Under the pieces are notes generated by a model. That model had not been told where the DNA came from and did not search any database. It saw nothing but the letters and a program-made list of their open reading frames with translations. 64,000 nucleotides of DNA from an uncultured Collinsella sp. (lineage in GTDB: Bacteria > Actinomycetota > Coriobacteriia > Coriobacteriales > Coriobacteriaceae), in assembly GCA_959018755.1 (NCBI GenBank), contig CAUEMA010000011.1, positions 1 through 64,000 on the forward strand, in the 5' to 3' direction. How positions within the stretch are numbered: position 1 is the stretch's first letter; each line of letters starts with the position of its first letter. Of the stretch, positions 23,845 to 32,459 are shown piece by piece. The translations under genes were made by a program, and so were the position numbers.

Positions 23845-24678
23845 TTAGCGGATGATGGTCGCGCCGGTCTTGTGCGAAACGTAGACAGCAGCCTTGTTGA
23901 TTGCGACGTTGATGAGGATATAGATGACCGCGATTACCAAGTAGACCGACACGAGAGCGTCGTAGTTGGTAATGAGCACGCGGGCGTTTTGCATGAGGTC
24001 GGGGTAGCTCACCACGTAGGCGACGGTGGTGTCTTTGACTACGACCACGAGCTGCGAAATCAACGACGGAATGATAAATCGAATAGCCTGCGGCAGCACG
24101 ATTTTAAAGGTGATTTTAGCCTTGGAGAGACCGAGCGCCTGGGCCGCCTCGACCTGGCCGCGCGGTACGGCGTTGACGCCGGCGCGGAAAATCTCAGCTA
24201 GCACGCCGGCTGCAGCGAGCGCGACGGGAAGCGTGAGCATCCAAAACGACGGCAGCGCGATCTTGTACTGGGGCAGCACCAAAAAGAAGAAGTAGATGAA
24301 CAACAGGCTTGGTACGCCGCGGAAGAAATCGGTGAGCACACGGCAGGCCAGCTGCAACGGCTTAATGTCGCTCGTGCGGCCGAGCATAAGGGCTAAGCCT
24401 AGCACCAGCGCGATGGCGCCAGCGGTGAGTGCGACTTTAACGGTGCCCTCAAAGCCGGCAAGCAAGAACTTCCAGGTAGTGAGGTGCGTAAAGAAATACC
24501 AATAGTGGACCGAAAGCTGACCGGTCACATAAAAGCGCTGCAACACGAGGACGACGAGCGCGGCGACGGCAACAAGCGAGATGGCGGTGCCGATGCGAAT
24601 CTTGGCGCGCATCTTGGGGCCGGGAGCCTCGTAGAGCGCATCGCGCATGGTAAGTGCAGGGGAGGAATGCTTGCTCAT
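23845..24678 (-). CDS. Polar amino acid ABC transporter permease, second
   Basis: 277 residues with five or six membrane segments. The EAA loop is EIFRAGVNAVPRGQVEAAQALGL-like (about 180-202), shown here in part, which contacts the ATPase. It overlaps the first permease by 4 nt (ATGA). Confidence 0.9.
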   Translation of the reverse strand: MSKHSSPALTMRDALYEAPGPKMRAKIRIGTAISLVAVAALVVLVLQRFYVTGQLSVHYWYFFTHLTTWKFLLAGFEGTVKVALTAGAIALVLGLALMLGRTSDIKPLQLACRVLTDFFRGVPSLLFIYFFFLVLPQYKIALPSFWMLTLPVALAAAGVLAEIFRAGVNAVPRGQVEAAQALGLSKAKITFKIVLPQAIRFIIPSLISQLVVVVKDTTVAYVVSYPDLMQNARVLITNYDALVSVYLVIAVIYILINVAINKAAVYVSHKTGATIIR

Positions 24679-25334
24679 CGGAGGATCCTCACCTTCTTAT
24701 CGATGTAGTTGCCAATGTGGCTCACCACAAAGGCCGTGCCCAGGTAGCCGAGCGCCGAGATAAAGAACGCGGCGACGCCGCCGAGCGAGCGCGTGTTGAT
24801 GTAGCTCACCACGCCGGTGAGCTCCTGCGGCTTAAGCGGCACCTGGCTGCCCAAGGCGGTAGTGAGCATGACGGCGATAAAGAGGTTGGTCATGGGTAGC
24901 ACGCTCGAGCGCAGCGCCTGCGGAATCACGATCTTGGCGAGGATGCGGCTGAAGCTCATGCCCAGCGAGCGGGCGGCTTCCACCTGGCCGACGCCGACGG
25001 TGTTGATGCCGCTCATAAAGTTCTCGGAGCCAAAGGCCGAGCCCAAGAGGACCGTGGCGACGATAACGCAGGTGCGGTAGGGCAGGACGACCTTGAGCGG
25101 CGGCAGCGCGTAGACGACGATGATGAGCAGCGCGATGCCGGGGATGTTACGGAAGACCTGGACATACAGGTCGCCAAAGACGCGCAGCGGCTTGAGCGGC
25201 GACACGCGCATCACGGTGACGGCGACGGCCAGCACCATGGCGATGGCAAACGACTCAAGCGTCATGCCCCAGGTTGCGAGCAGCGCGTCGATATAGTTCT
25301 GGCCATAGAGCGACCAGAGTTCGGAGAGACTCAT
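24675..25334 (-). CDS. Polar amino acid ABC transporter permease, first
   Basis: 219 residues, HisM/GlnP family, with about five membrane segments and the EAA loop SGINTVGVGQVEAARSLGMS (about 130-149). GGGAGG lies 5-6 nt before the ATG. It is separated from the binding-protein gene by a hairpin that probably lowers its expression relative to the binding protein. Confidence 0.9.
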   Translation of the reverse strand: MSLSELWSLYGQNYIDALLATWGMTLESFAIAMVLAVAVTVMRVSPLKPLRVFGDLYVQVFRNIPGIALLIIVVYALPPLKVVLPYRTCVIVATVLLGSAFGSENFMSGINTVGVGQVEAARSLGMSFSRILAKIVIPQALRSSVLPMTNLFIAVMLTTALGSQVPLKPQELTGVVSYINTRSLGGVAAFFISALGYLGTAFVVSHIGNYIDKKVRILR

Positions 25335-25359
25335 GCGGACCTCCCGCCGATAAGGAAAG

Positions 25360-25385
25360 GGGCTCCCGTGTGTACGGAAGCCCCG
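25360..25385 (-). terminator. Intra-operon attenuating hairpin
   Basis: Read on the minus strand, GGGGCTTCCGT pairs with ACGGGAGCCCC around ACAC (one mismatch), followed by TTTCCTT. It lies between the binding protein and the first permease. Such hairpins commonly give excess binding protein. Confidence 0.75.
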
Positions 25386-25472
25386 ACAACTCAGTGAGGA
25401 AACAGTTTACCGCAATAAAGCGCATCATGCGTTTCCGTATGGTTTCGTTGCGGCCGTTACCAGGCTCGCTGC

Positions 25473-26468
25473 CTAGGCGCCGATCTCGGGCAGCTCGGGA
25501 ACATTGGTGTCGCCCGTACGGTCGCCGATGCAGATCTGCCACAGCTCGGTCCAGGTGCCATCGTCCTCGATCTTCTTAAGGAAGTCGTTGACAAAGGCGA
25601 CACCGTCGGAATCGAGCGGCAGGCCGATGCCATAGGGCTCCTTGCTGCCGAAGGGCTTGCCGGCGATCTTGTACTTACCGGGCTCGCGGACCAGGGCGCT
25701 CTGCTGCATGTTGTTATCGATGACGTAGGCGTCAACGCGGCCCTGCTGGAGTGCCTGACGAGCCTCCTCGTCGGTCTTGAACTCCTGCTGGCTGGCCTTG
25801 GGAGCGAACTCCTCCAGGATGGCGGGGCCGTTGGAGCCGGACTGGACGGCGACGTTCTTGTCGGCCAGGTCGTCGACGCTCTTGATGTCGTCGTTATCGG
25901 CGAGCACCAGGATGGCCTGCTGGGTGTAGTAGTAGGGACCGGCAAAGGAGACGAGCTTCTTGCGCTCATCGGTAATGGTGTAGGTGGCGAAGACGGCGTC
26001 GACCTGGCCGTTCTGCAGGACGGACTCACGCGTGTCCGAGGTTACCTGGGTGATCTCGACCTTGTTCTCGCCCAGAATGTAGTTGGACAGGAGCTGTGCG
26101 ATACCGGCGTCGAAGCCGCGGGTCTGACCGTCTTTCTCGTTGAGGAGGGAGAAGAGCGTGGAGGTCTGAACGCCACCGATCTTAAAGACGCCGGCGTCCT
26201 TGACGGCCGTGGCCCAGGTGCTGGCGGCGATGGCGTCGTCATCGGCCTTGGGGCCGTCGTTGACGAGCTTGTCGAATGCCTTGGCATCGAGCGTGGCGGA
26301 AACCTCGGTATCCTCGGAGTCCTTGGAGGAGCCGGTGGCGGAACCCTTGTCGGCCTCGGCGCTGGTGTCAGAGCAGCCGGCAAGACCAAGGCCGGCGACG
26401 GTTGCGAAGGTGGCGGCAACGAAGCCGCGGCGGTCGAGAACGACCTGCTGGGAGAGGTTCTTGCTCAT
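25473..26468 (-). CDS. Amino acid ABC transporter substrate-binding lipoprotein
   Basis: 331 residues. The N-terminus has Arg residues, a hydrophobic stretch (FVAATFATVAGLGL) and the lipobox LAGC (Cys about 33), so it is a membrane-anchored lipoprotein that Lgt (46924-47745) would modify. The solute-binding domain of family 3 follows, with typical GFDAGIAQLLSNYILG and LADKNVAVQSGSNG segments. It is the first gene of the operon. Glutamate, glutamine or a similar polar amino acid is the likely ligand; exact specificity is not visible. Confidence 0.9.
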   Translation of the reverse strand: MSKNLSQQVVLDRRGFVAATFATVAGLGLAGCSDTSAEADKGSATGSSKDSEDTEVSATLDAKAFDKLVNDGPKADDDAIAASTWATAVKDAGVFKIGGVQTSTLFSLLNEKDGQTRGFDAGIAQLLSNYILGENKVEITQVTSDTRESVLQNGQVDAVFATYTITDERKKLVSFAGPYYYTQQAILVLADNDDIKSVDDLADKNVAVQSGSNGPAILEEFAPKASQQEFKTDEEARQALQQGRVDAYVIDNNMQQSALVREPGKYKIAGKPFGSKEPYGIGLPLDSDGVAFVNDFLKKIEDDGTWTELWQICIGDRTGDTNVPELPEIGA

Positions 26469-26587
26469 TGTAGAACACCTTTCTCAATAAAATCCCTAGC
26501 GGTTGAGTAGAGTTATACCCTATCCCGCTCAAATGGGTCAACACGAAATAACTCAGAAACATACTTGCCTTATGGGTAATTCTACCT

Positions 26588-26615
26588 ACCAAAAAGGGAC
26601 AGGCACCTTTGTGGT
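26588..26615. repeat. Short AAAGGGACAGGCACCTTT hairpin
   Basis: ACCAAAAAGG and CCTTTGTGGT form a 10-bp stem (one mismatch) around GACAGGCA. The same loop is at 47757-47787. It lies upstream of the amino acid importer operon. Confidence 0.65.
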
Positions 26616-26650
26616 GGTTCTTGCAGATGTGACGGCCTGCCTCGCTGCTT

Positions 26651-26709
26651 TGTCTCAATCTGTAACATCTGGACGGCCAAAAGGTCTCTATCTGTTACAG
26701 ATTGAGACA
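26651..26709. repeat. Palindromic repeat, CAATCTGTAACA family, copy 1
   Basis: Perfect 17-bp arms TGTCTCAATCTGTAACA (26651-26667) and complement (26693-26709) flank a 25-nt spacer. A second copy follows 21 bp downstream. The 377-base spacer 26469-26845 holds only this pair, a GGGACAG hairpin and the dxs-like terminator; I see no gene. Confidence 0.85.
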
Positions 26710-26730
26710 AAGGTCTGGGACTAAGACGTC

Positions 26731-26791
26731 TTATCTAGATCTGTAACAGTTAGACGGGAATTCGGGCCCTAGATGTTACAGATTGAGATAA
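26731..26791. repeat. Palindromic repeat, CAATCTGTAACA family, copy 2
   Basis: Arms 26731-26748 and 26774-26791 (16 of 18 positions pair) flank a 25-nt spacer. The arms match copy 1 but the spacer differs. Confidence 0.8.
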
Positions 26792-26807
26792 TCGCGTCGC
26801 GAAAATT

Positions 26808-26844
26808 AAAACCTCCGCAGGGATGCTTCCCTTGCGGAGGTTTT
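26808..26844 (-). terminator. Terminator of the DXS-like gene
   Basis: AAAACCTCCGCA pairs with TGCGGAGGTTTT around GGGATGCTTCCCT, starting 1 nt after the stop codon (minus strand), with T-rich ends on both strands. It can work in both directions. Confidence 0.9.
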
Positions 26845-26845
26845 C

Positions 26846-28627
26846 TTACTCGTTGAGTAGCCTTACGGCTTCGGCGGCCATGTTCTCGACCGTCATGCCG
26901 TTCTGGGCGAGCAGCTCGTTGGGGTCGTAGCGGTCGGGGAAGCCCTTGGCGATGCCAAAGGTGCGCGTGCGCAACGGCGTGCATGCCAGATAGCACGCCA
27001 CGCGCTCGCCCCAGCCGCCGTCCAAGATGCCGTCCTCGAGGGTGACGACGACGCGATGCTCGGCGGCAAGGCTGTCGAGGAACTCGCGGTCGAGCTCGGT
27101 TGCAAAGCGCGGGTTGACGAGCGTGGCTTCGATACCGTACTCGGCGGCCAAGCGGTTTGCCACACGCTCGCCTAGCTCAAAGAAATCGCCGAGCGCGAGC
27201 ACGGCAACGTCGCGGCCCTGGCGCACCACGTTGTAGCGAACGGCGCTGTAGTCGGTGACCTCGGCGGGCGCCAAATCGGGGCGGCTAACCAGGCCAATGC
27301 CCGGTACGCGGATCGCCACGGGATGCTCGCGGTGGTCGAGCGACCAGCTCAGCATGGACAGGTATTCCTCCATGCAGGCCGGCGCCAAGTAGCGCATGTT
27401 GGGAAGAGCGCCCAGCATGGAAATATCAAAGAACGAGAGGTGCGTCTCGGATGTGGTGCCAAAGATCGACGCGCCAAACACCAAGATGGTTGCGGGGGCA
27501 TCGTTGAGGCACAGGTCGTGCCACAGCTCGTCGTAGGCGCGCTGCAAAAACGTGCCGTACACACCAAAGACTGGCTTGGCGCCCGAGCGCGCAAGCGCGG
27601 TGGCAAAGGTCACAGCGTGCTCCTCGGCAATGCCCACGTCGACAAACTGCTTGCCGGCCGCAGCGCGAAGCTCGGGTGTAAAGCCCATGATGTAGGGCGT
27701 GGCGGCCGTGATGCCCACGACCTGTGGATCGCGCTCGATGGCGGCGCTCAGCGCCTCGCCCGTAATATCGGCGTACGTACGCGGCGCGGGCTCGCTCGGG
27801 TGGCCCGGGCAGAGCTTGCGGCCGGTCGCCATATCGAAGGGGCCAACGTGATGCCAGCGCTCGGGATCGCTTTGGGCCGGCTCAAAACCCTTGCCCTTGG
27901 CGGTCGAGACGTGCAGCACAATGGGGTGATCGATGTCGCGCAGCTCTTGCAGCGTGTCGACCAGGGCCAACACGTCGTTGCCGGCGTCCAGATAGCGGTA
28001 GCCGAGTCCCAGCGCACGGAAAACGTTGCGCTCGGCCGTGCCGTTTGTGGCGCGCAGCTCGGCGAGATTGCGGTAGAGGCCGCCGTGGTTCTCGGCAATT
28101 GACTGGTCGTTATCGTTGACGATGATGATCAGGTTGCTGTCGAGATCGGCGGCATTGTTGAAACCCTCAAACGCCAGGCCACCCGAAAGCGAGCCGTCGC
28201 CAATAACAGTAATGACGTTATACGTGTCACCCGCCAGGTCGCGCGCGTGGGCAAGGCCGCAGCCCAAGCTCACCGAGGTCGAGGTATGCCCCATGGCGAA
28301 CAGGTCATGCTCGGACTCGTCGGGATTGGCAAAGCCAGAAGCCTCGCCATAACGCTTCGGGTCGATATAGGTGTACGCGCGTCCGGTCAGCGCCTTGTGG
28401 GCGTAGGTCTGGTGCGACACGTCAAAGACAATTTTGTCGGTGGGGGAGTTAAACACGCGATGAAGCGCAACCGTGAGCTCAACGACGCCCAAGTTGGGGG
28501 CAACGTGCCCGCCGACGGCGGCGGAGCTTTCGAGGATGGCGTGGCGAATCTCGCCGCAGAGCAGCGGAAGCTCGGCGCGGTCGAGAGCCTTGACGTCCTC
28601 GGGCGTTGTCGTTTGCGTAAGCAGCAT
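26846..28627 (-). CDS. dxs: 1-deoxy-D-xylulose-5-phosphate synthase-like protein
   Basis: 593 residues. This thiamine-diphosphate enzyme joins pyruvate and glyceraldehyde 3-phosphate at the entry of the MEP isoprenoid pathway. Motifs are VSHQTYAHK (about 69), ESEHDLFAMGHTSTS (about 103), the ThDP/Mg motif GDGSLSGG...NDND (about 143-174), and the pyrimidine domain with VGIAEEHAVT (about 335). It is shorter than the usual 620 residues and has VSHQ instead of the common VGHQ, as in a divergent subgroup seen in Firmicutes. DXS is the best call, but a paralogue with another transketolase-type activity is possible. Confidence 0.8.
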   Translation of the reverse strand: MLLTQTTTPEDVKALDRAELPLLCGEIRHAILESSAAVGGHVAPNLGVVELTVALHRVFNSPTDKIVFDVSHQTYAHKALTGRAYTYIDPKRYGEASGFANPDESEHDLFAMGHTSTSVSLGCGLAHARDLAGDTYNVITVIGDGSLSGGLAFEGFNNAADLDSNLIIIVNDNDQSIAENHGGLYRNLAELRATNGTAERNVFRALGLGYRYLDAGNDVLALVDTLQELRDIDHPIVLHVSTAKGKGFEPAQSDPERWHHVGPFDMATGRKLCPGHPSEPAPRTYADITGEALSAAIERDPQVVGITAATPYIMGFTPELRAAAGKQFVDVGIAEEHAVTFATALARSGAKPVFGVYGTFLQRAYDELWHDLCLNDAPATILVFGASIFGTTSETHLSFFDISMLGALPNMRYLAPACMEEYLSMLSWSLDHREHPVAIRVPGIGLVSRPDLAPAEVTDYSAVRYNVVRQGRDVAVLALGDFFELGERVANRLAAEYGIEATLVNPRFATELDREFLDSLAAEHRVVVTLEDGILDGGWGERVACYLACTPLRTRTFGIAKGFPDRYDPNELLAQNGMTVENMAAEAVRLLNE

Positions 28628-28855
28628 CGTTGTGGGTTACTCCATGCGAATCGTGCGCCGGCACTCCCTCGGCCGGCACAATTGCACAAGACAGTCTCGC
28701 ACATTTTGGCGTTTGATATGTGACGGCGGCGCGGTAATTCGCCAACTGGTGGGGCAAAACGTTTTGTCCGATGCCATACTGATGTGTTCCATGATGTTTT
28801 TATCGATTGTGCACAGGCCGTGGCTTGCCGCCGTGAGCCGCTGGAAGGAGGCAGC

Positions 28856-29392
28856 ATGTCCGATGCCGTTCGCGCCGAGACAGTCGCGCGCGAAGTAGAC
28901 CATGCTGCCCGTCAACTGGCACAGATGGGCCGTCTGGACCTGACGCGCGAGTTTATCCAACATGGCGATGTGACGGTCTATGCACATGTGACTTCGGTAG
29001 CGCGGGCGAGCCTGTCCTTTGCCGAGCGCCTGGGCCGCGTCGGTGTCTCGGTCGACCGCGCCTCGTTGCTACGCGGAGCCTTGCTGCATGACTATTTTCT
29101 CTACGATTGGCATGACCCCGACCCGAGCCATCGACTGCACGGATTTCGGCATCCGTTTTTTGCCCTAGCGCGTGCCGAAGAGGATTTTGAGCTGACGCCG
29201 CGCGAGCGGAATATCATCGCGCGCCATATGTTTCCGCTGGTGCCGGTGCCGCCGACGTGTCGTGAGGCTTGGATTGTGTGTCTGGCTGATAAGTGGTGCG
29301 CGCTGTGCGAGACGGTCGCCGGTCGTCTGCCGCGCAAGGATGAGGCGGACGATGGTATGAGCAGCGAATCGAGTGAAAAGAGGAGAGGGTAG
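28856..29392 (+). CDS. HD domain protein
   Basis: 178 residues. An HD-type metal motif is visible: H in YAHVTSVARASL (about 41), HD in GALLHDYFLYDWHD (about 78-79) and later IIARHMFPL (about 122), the arrangement of small HD phosphohydrolases. ATG 28856 has GGAGG 6-7 nt upstream. It stands directly before the CmpB-like gene with a 3-nt gap and is probably co-transcribed. Pairing of an HD protein with a CmpB membrane protein recurs in coriobacteria and Firmicutes as I recall. Substrate unknown. Confidence 0.8.
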   Translation: MSDAVRAETVAREVDHAARQLAQMGRLDLTREFIQHGDVTVYAHVTSVARASLSFAERLGRVGVSVDRASLLRGALLHDYFLYDWHDPDPSHRLHGFRHPFFALARAEEDFELTPRERNIIARHMFPLVPVPPTCREAWIVCLADKWCALCETVAGRLPRKDEADDGMSSESSEKRRG

Positions 29393-29395
29393 ACG

Positions 29396-30414
29396 GTGGG
29401 GACCGCGATTGATATGGCTTTTGGCGGCGCGACGCTTGCCGCCTGCCCGCTCTCGGCGCTGGTGCTTTCGTTTGCCTTCTACGGTTTTTGCGGTTGGGCA
29501 TGGGAATCGACGGTCTGCGCCATGCTCAACCACGGACGCTTTGCCAACGGCGGCTTTTTGCTGGGGCCGTGCTGCCCCATCTATGGTGTGGGCGGCATAG
29601 CCTGCTGGCTTTTGCTGCGCGGGATTCCGGATGCCTCGAGCCAGTTTGTCGCCGCGGCGCTTGTATGCAGCGTGATTGAGTACAGCGTAGGCGTGCTGCT
29701 CGAGAAGACGACGGGCGCACGCTTTTGGGATTACTCACACCTGCCGTTTAACTTGCACGACGTATCTGTCTGTACTGGGCCTGCGCGTTTGGCCTGGGTG
29801 CGTTGTGCATTTGTCGCCTGGTGGAGCCAGCGCTGCTGGGCCTGCTTGGCCATCTGCCGGTCTTGATCGTGCGCTTGGCGGCCTTTGCCGTCGCGATTGC
29901 GATGATGGTCGACGCGTTGTGCTCGCTGGCGAGCTGGCGCCGTCTGTCTGATCAGCTGGAGTGCGTACGCGCCGACCTTGCCGATCGCATCAACGAATCG
30001 CTCGCCGAAGCGTCCGACTCCATGCTCGAACGTATTCCCGATTCGGCGATCGACTCGGTGGCACAGACGCATATCCGCAGTCGCGCCGTTAACGCGTGGC
30101 TGGCGGAGCTGGGCGACGCGACACTCGATGCCCTGCGCGAGAAGGCTTCGATGCCGACGTTTATCTCGGATGGTGCTCGCGGCCTGGCGCTCGCTGCCCG
30201 CCGCGTGGCCGATGCCGCGCCGAGCATGCCGCGTCCGTCGCTCAGCCGTCGCCTTGCCGGTAAGCGCATGAGCCGTCCGGTGCCGAGTGTATCGCTCAGT
30301 CGTCGCGACCTGCGCTTCTTCAATGCCTTCCCGCGCTTGCGCATCAACCGCTACGAAGGCGTCATCCGAGCTACCGACCTCCGCGACCGCGCCCGCGAGC
30401 TGTTCCGACGCTAG
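29396..30414 (+). pseudogene. CmpB-type membrane protein gene with a one-base frameshift
   Basis: The first part (29396 to about 29760) encodes YGFCGWAWESTVCAML, NGGFLLGPCCPIYGVGG and LLEKTTGARFWDYSHLPFNLH, the signature of the putative ABC-transporter type IV (CmpB) family. The family then continues G-R-I-x-L. Here the frame reads HDVSVCTG and runs to a premature end at 29866. Adding one G at CACGACGT (about 29758-29763) restores HGRICLYWACAFGLGALCICRLVEP (given for orientation), which joins the second open frame ending at 30414, for 339 residues in all. Either a real mutation or a sequencing error; the reading frame on both sides is otherwise clean. GTG start behind AGGAGAGG. Confidence 0.8.
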
Positions 30415-30612
30415 CCGGGACAGGTACGCTCGCGGCTTCCTTGCTCGCGTATTTCCCGTTCGTTTCGCGCCCGTTGCCGCGCCGTTTCCAAGATTGCGGC
30501 ACCGTTTCCATTCGACAACGCAGCGTTTAACAACGCCGTATCTGGTCTACACCAGTTGCCCCTCGGCCGCATTATGGGCGCCGACAACGTTCATGCGATC
30601 AAGGGGGAGCGA

Positions 30613-31890
30613 ATGTACGATACGGGATCGACAACGTTTATGCTCATCTGCACCATGCTCGTGTTTTTAATGACACCGGGTCTGGCGTTTTTCTATGGCG
30701 GCCTGTCCAGGCGCAAAAATGTCATCAACACCATGCTCATGTGCTTTGGCGCCATTGGTCTGGTTGGTGTGCTGTGGATTGTTGCCGGCTGGTCGCTGGC
30801 CTACGGCGGTGACGGTTCCAGCCCGTTTATTGGAGGCCTTGACCAGCTGCTGTGCCTGCCGGTGCTCGGCCAGGTGCTGCAAGCGGCCGAGGGCACCGCG
30901 TCGGACGGCGCCGTCTACCCGGAGATTATCAACATCGCCTTCCAGATGGCGTTTGCCATGATCACGGCCGCTATCGTCACGGGTAGCCTGGCAGGTCGCG
31001 TTAAGTTTGGCGCTATGGCGGCCTTTCTGGGCATTTGGCTGCTCGTGGTCTATGCGCCGCTCGCCCACATGGTCTGGGGCGGCGAGGGCTCCTTTATCGG
31101 CGACATCATCGGCGCACTCGACTTTGCCGGCGGCGACGTGGTACACATTTCGTCCGGTCTTACCGGCCTGATCCTCTGCTTAATGCTCGGCCGTCGTCGC
31201 GGCTTTGGCATGGTGAGCTATCGCCCGCATAACGTGCCGTTTGTGGCGTTGGGCGCCGGCCTGCTTTGGTTTGGCTGGTTTGGCTTTAACGGCGGCAGCG
31301 AGTTCAAGGCCGACGCCGTGGCGGCACTCGCCATCCTCAACACCGTGACGGCCAGCGCGGCGGGTATGGTCTCGTGGCTTGCCGTCGAGCGCATGTATAC
31401 CGGCCGCCCCACGCTGGTGGGTGCCAGCACCGGTTTGGTTGCGGGCCTTGTGGTGGTCACGCCCGGCGCGGGCTTTGTCGAGCCGTGGGCGGCGCTGGTC
31501 ATGGGCCTGATCGTATCGCCTGTCTGCTACCTGGCCATCAGCCATCTCAAGACCAAGTTTGGCTACGACGATGCGCTCGACACGTTCGGTTGCCACGGTA
31601 TCGGCGGCATCTTGGGCGGCGTGCTCACGGGCCTGTTCTGCGTGCCGGAGCTTTCGTGGACCGGTAAGGGCGGCCTGTTCTACACGGGCGACGTGTCGCT
31701 GCTCATCTCGCAGATCTTGGGCATTGTGGTGACGGTCGTCATTGTGCTGGTGCTCGACTTGGTGATCGCGGCGGTAGTCAAGGCACTGTTCCATGGCAGC
31801 CTGCGCGTGGACGAGGCCGACGAGGCGTTGGGCCTGGATGCGAGTCAGCACGGCGAGAGCGCGTATCCTTCTTTCTCCGGACTTGACTAA
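30613..31890 (+). CDS. amtB: Ammonium transporter
   Basis: 425 residues, about 11 membrane segments. The Amt signature is present: FFYGGLSRRKN (about 26), the pore His in GDVVHISSGLTGL (about 178) and the second pore His in DTFGCHGIGGI (about 329). It imports ammonia/ammonium and is controlled by a P-II protein, whose gene follows after 149 nt. The ATG at 30613 follows GGGGGAG. A long hairpin (31895-31987) lies between the two genes. Confidence 0.95.
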   Translation: MYDTGSTTFMLICTMLVFLMTPGLAFFYGGLSRRKNVINTMLMCFGAIGLVGVLWIVAGWSLAYGGDGSSPFIGGLDQLLCLPVLGQVLQAAEGTASDGAVYPEIINIAFQMAFAMITAAIVTGSLAGRVKFGAMAAFLGIWLLVVYAPLAHMVWGGEGSFIGDIIGALDFAGGDVVHISSGLTGLILCLMLGRRRGFGMVSYRPHNVPFVALGAGLLWFGWFGFNGGSEFKADAVAALAILNTVTASAAGMVSWLAVERMYTGRPTLVGASTGLVAGLVVVTPGAGFVEPWAALVMGLIVSPVCYLAISHLKTKFGYDDALDTFGCHGIGGILGGVLTGLFCVPELSWTGKGGLFYTGDVSLLISQILGIVVTVVIVLVLDLVIAAVVKALFHGSLRVDEADEALGLDASQHGESAYPSFSGLD

Positions 31891-31894
31891 CGGC

Positions 31895-31987
31895 TTCCCC
31901 AGGCACCGCACCTTGGGTTTCAAACCGTCGCTTGCGTACAAAAGTACGCGGCGCTCCTCTTTCAACCCAATCTGCGGCACCTGGGAA
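31895..31987. repeat. Long imperfect hairpin between amtB and the P-II gene
   Basis: Arms of about 25 nt (31895-31919 and 31964-31987; blocks CCGCA/TGCGG and TTGGGTT/AACCCAA) enclose a 6-bp inner stem GCGTAC-AAAA-GTACGC (31934-31949). It begins 4 nt after the amtB stop. It could set the amtB/glnK expression ratio. Confidence 0.72.
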
Positions 31988-32039
31988 ACCCGCGTCATTG
32001 AATGGCAATTCACTTATTTGATAAAGACAGGAATTCATT

Positions 32040-32378
32040 ATGAAAAAGATTACGGCGATTGTTCGTGCCGAGAAGCTTGAGGTTCTTAAAGACGCGCTGT
32101 TTGCTGCTGATGTTCGCGGTATGACTATCAACCAGGTGCAGGGTTGCGGCGCACAGCATGGCTGGAAGGAATACGTGCGCGGCAACGAGTTGCTTGTCAA
32201 CACGATCCCTAAGGTGCAGTTCACGCTCATTTGCGCCGATGAGCACGTCGATGGCATTGTCGACATCGTCTGCAACGCTGCTCGCACCGGTGCCGTTGGA
32301 GACGGCAAGATTTGGGTCGAGCCGGTCGAGGAGGTTATCCGCATTCGCACCGGCGAACACGGCCCCGCCGCGGTGTAG
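32040..32378 (+). CDS. glnK: P-II family nitrogen regulatory protein
   Basis: 112 residues, the usual P-II length. It senses 2-oxoglutarate and ATP/ADP and blocks AmtB. MKKITAIVRAEKLEVLKDAL and the C-terminal IWVEPVEEVIRIRTGE are typical. In the T-loop the region around position 51 reads YVRGNELLVNTIPKV, so the Tyr that is uridylylated or adenylylated in proteobacteria and many actinobacteria is replaced by Leu. Control is therefore probably by ligand binding only. Confidence 0.93.
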   Translation: MKKITAIVRAEKLEVLKDALFAADVRGMTINQVQGCGAQHGWKEYVRGNELLVNTIPKVQFTLICADEHVDGIVDIVCNAARTGAVGDGKIWVEPVEEVIRIRTGEHGPAAV

Positions 32379-32459
32379 GACAATCTTTCGCCCGACGGGC
32401 GTGCCTCTCTTGGGGTGCGCCCGTTCTCGTCTACAATATCGTGCAGACGAAGGAGAGGC

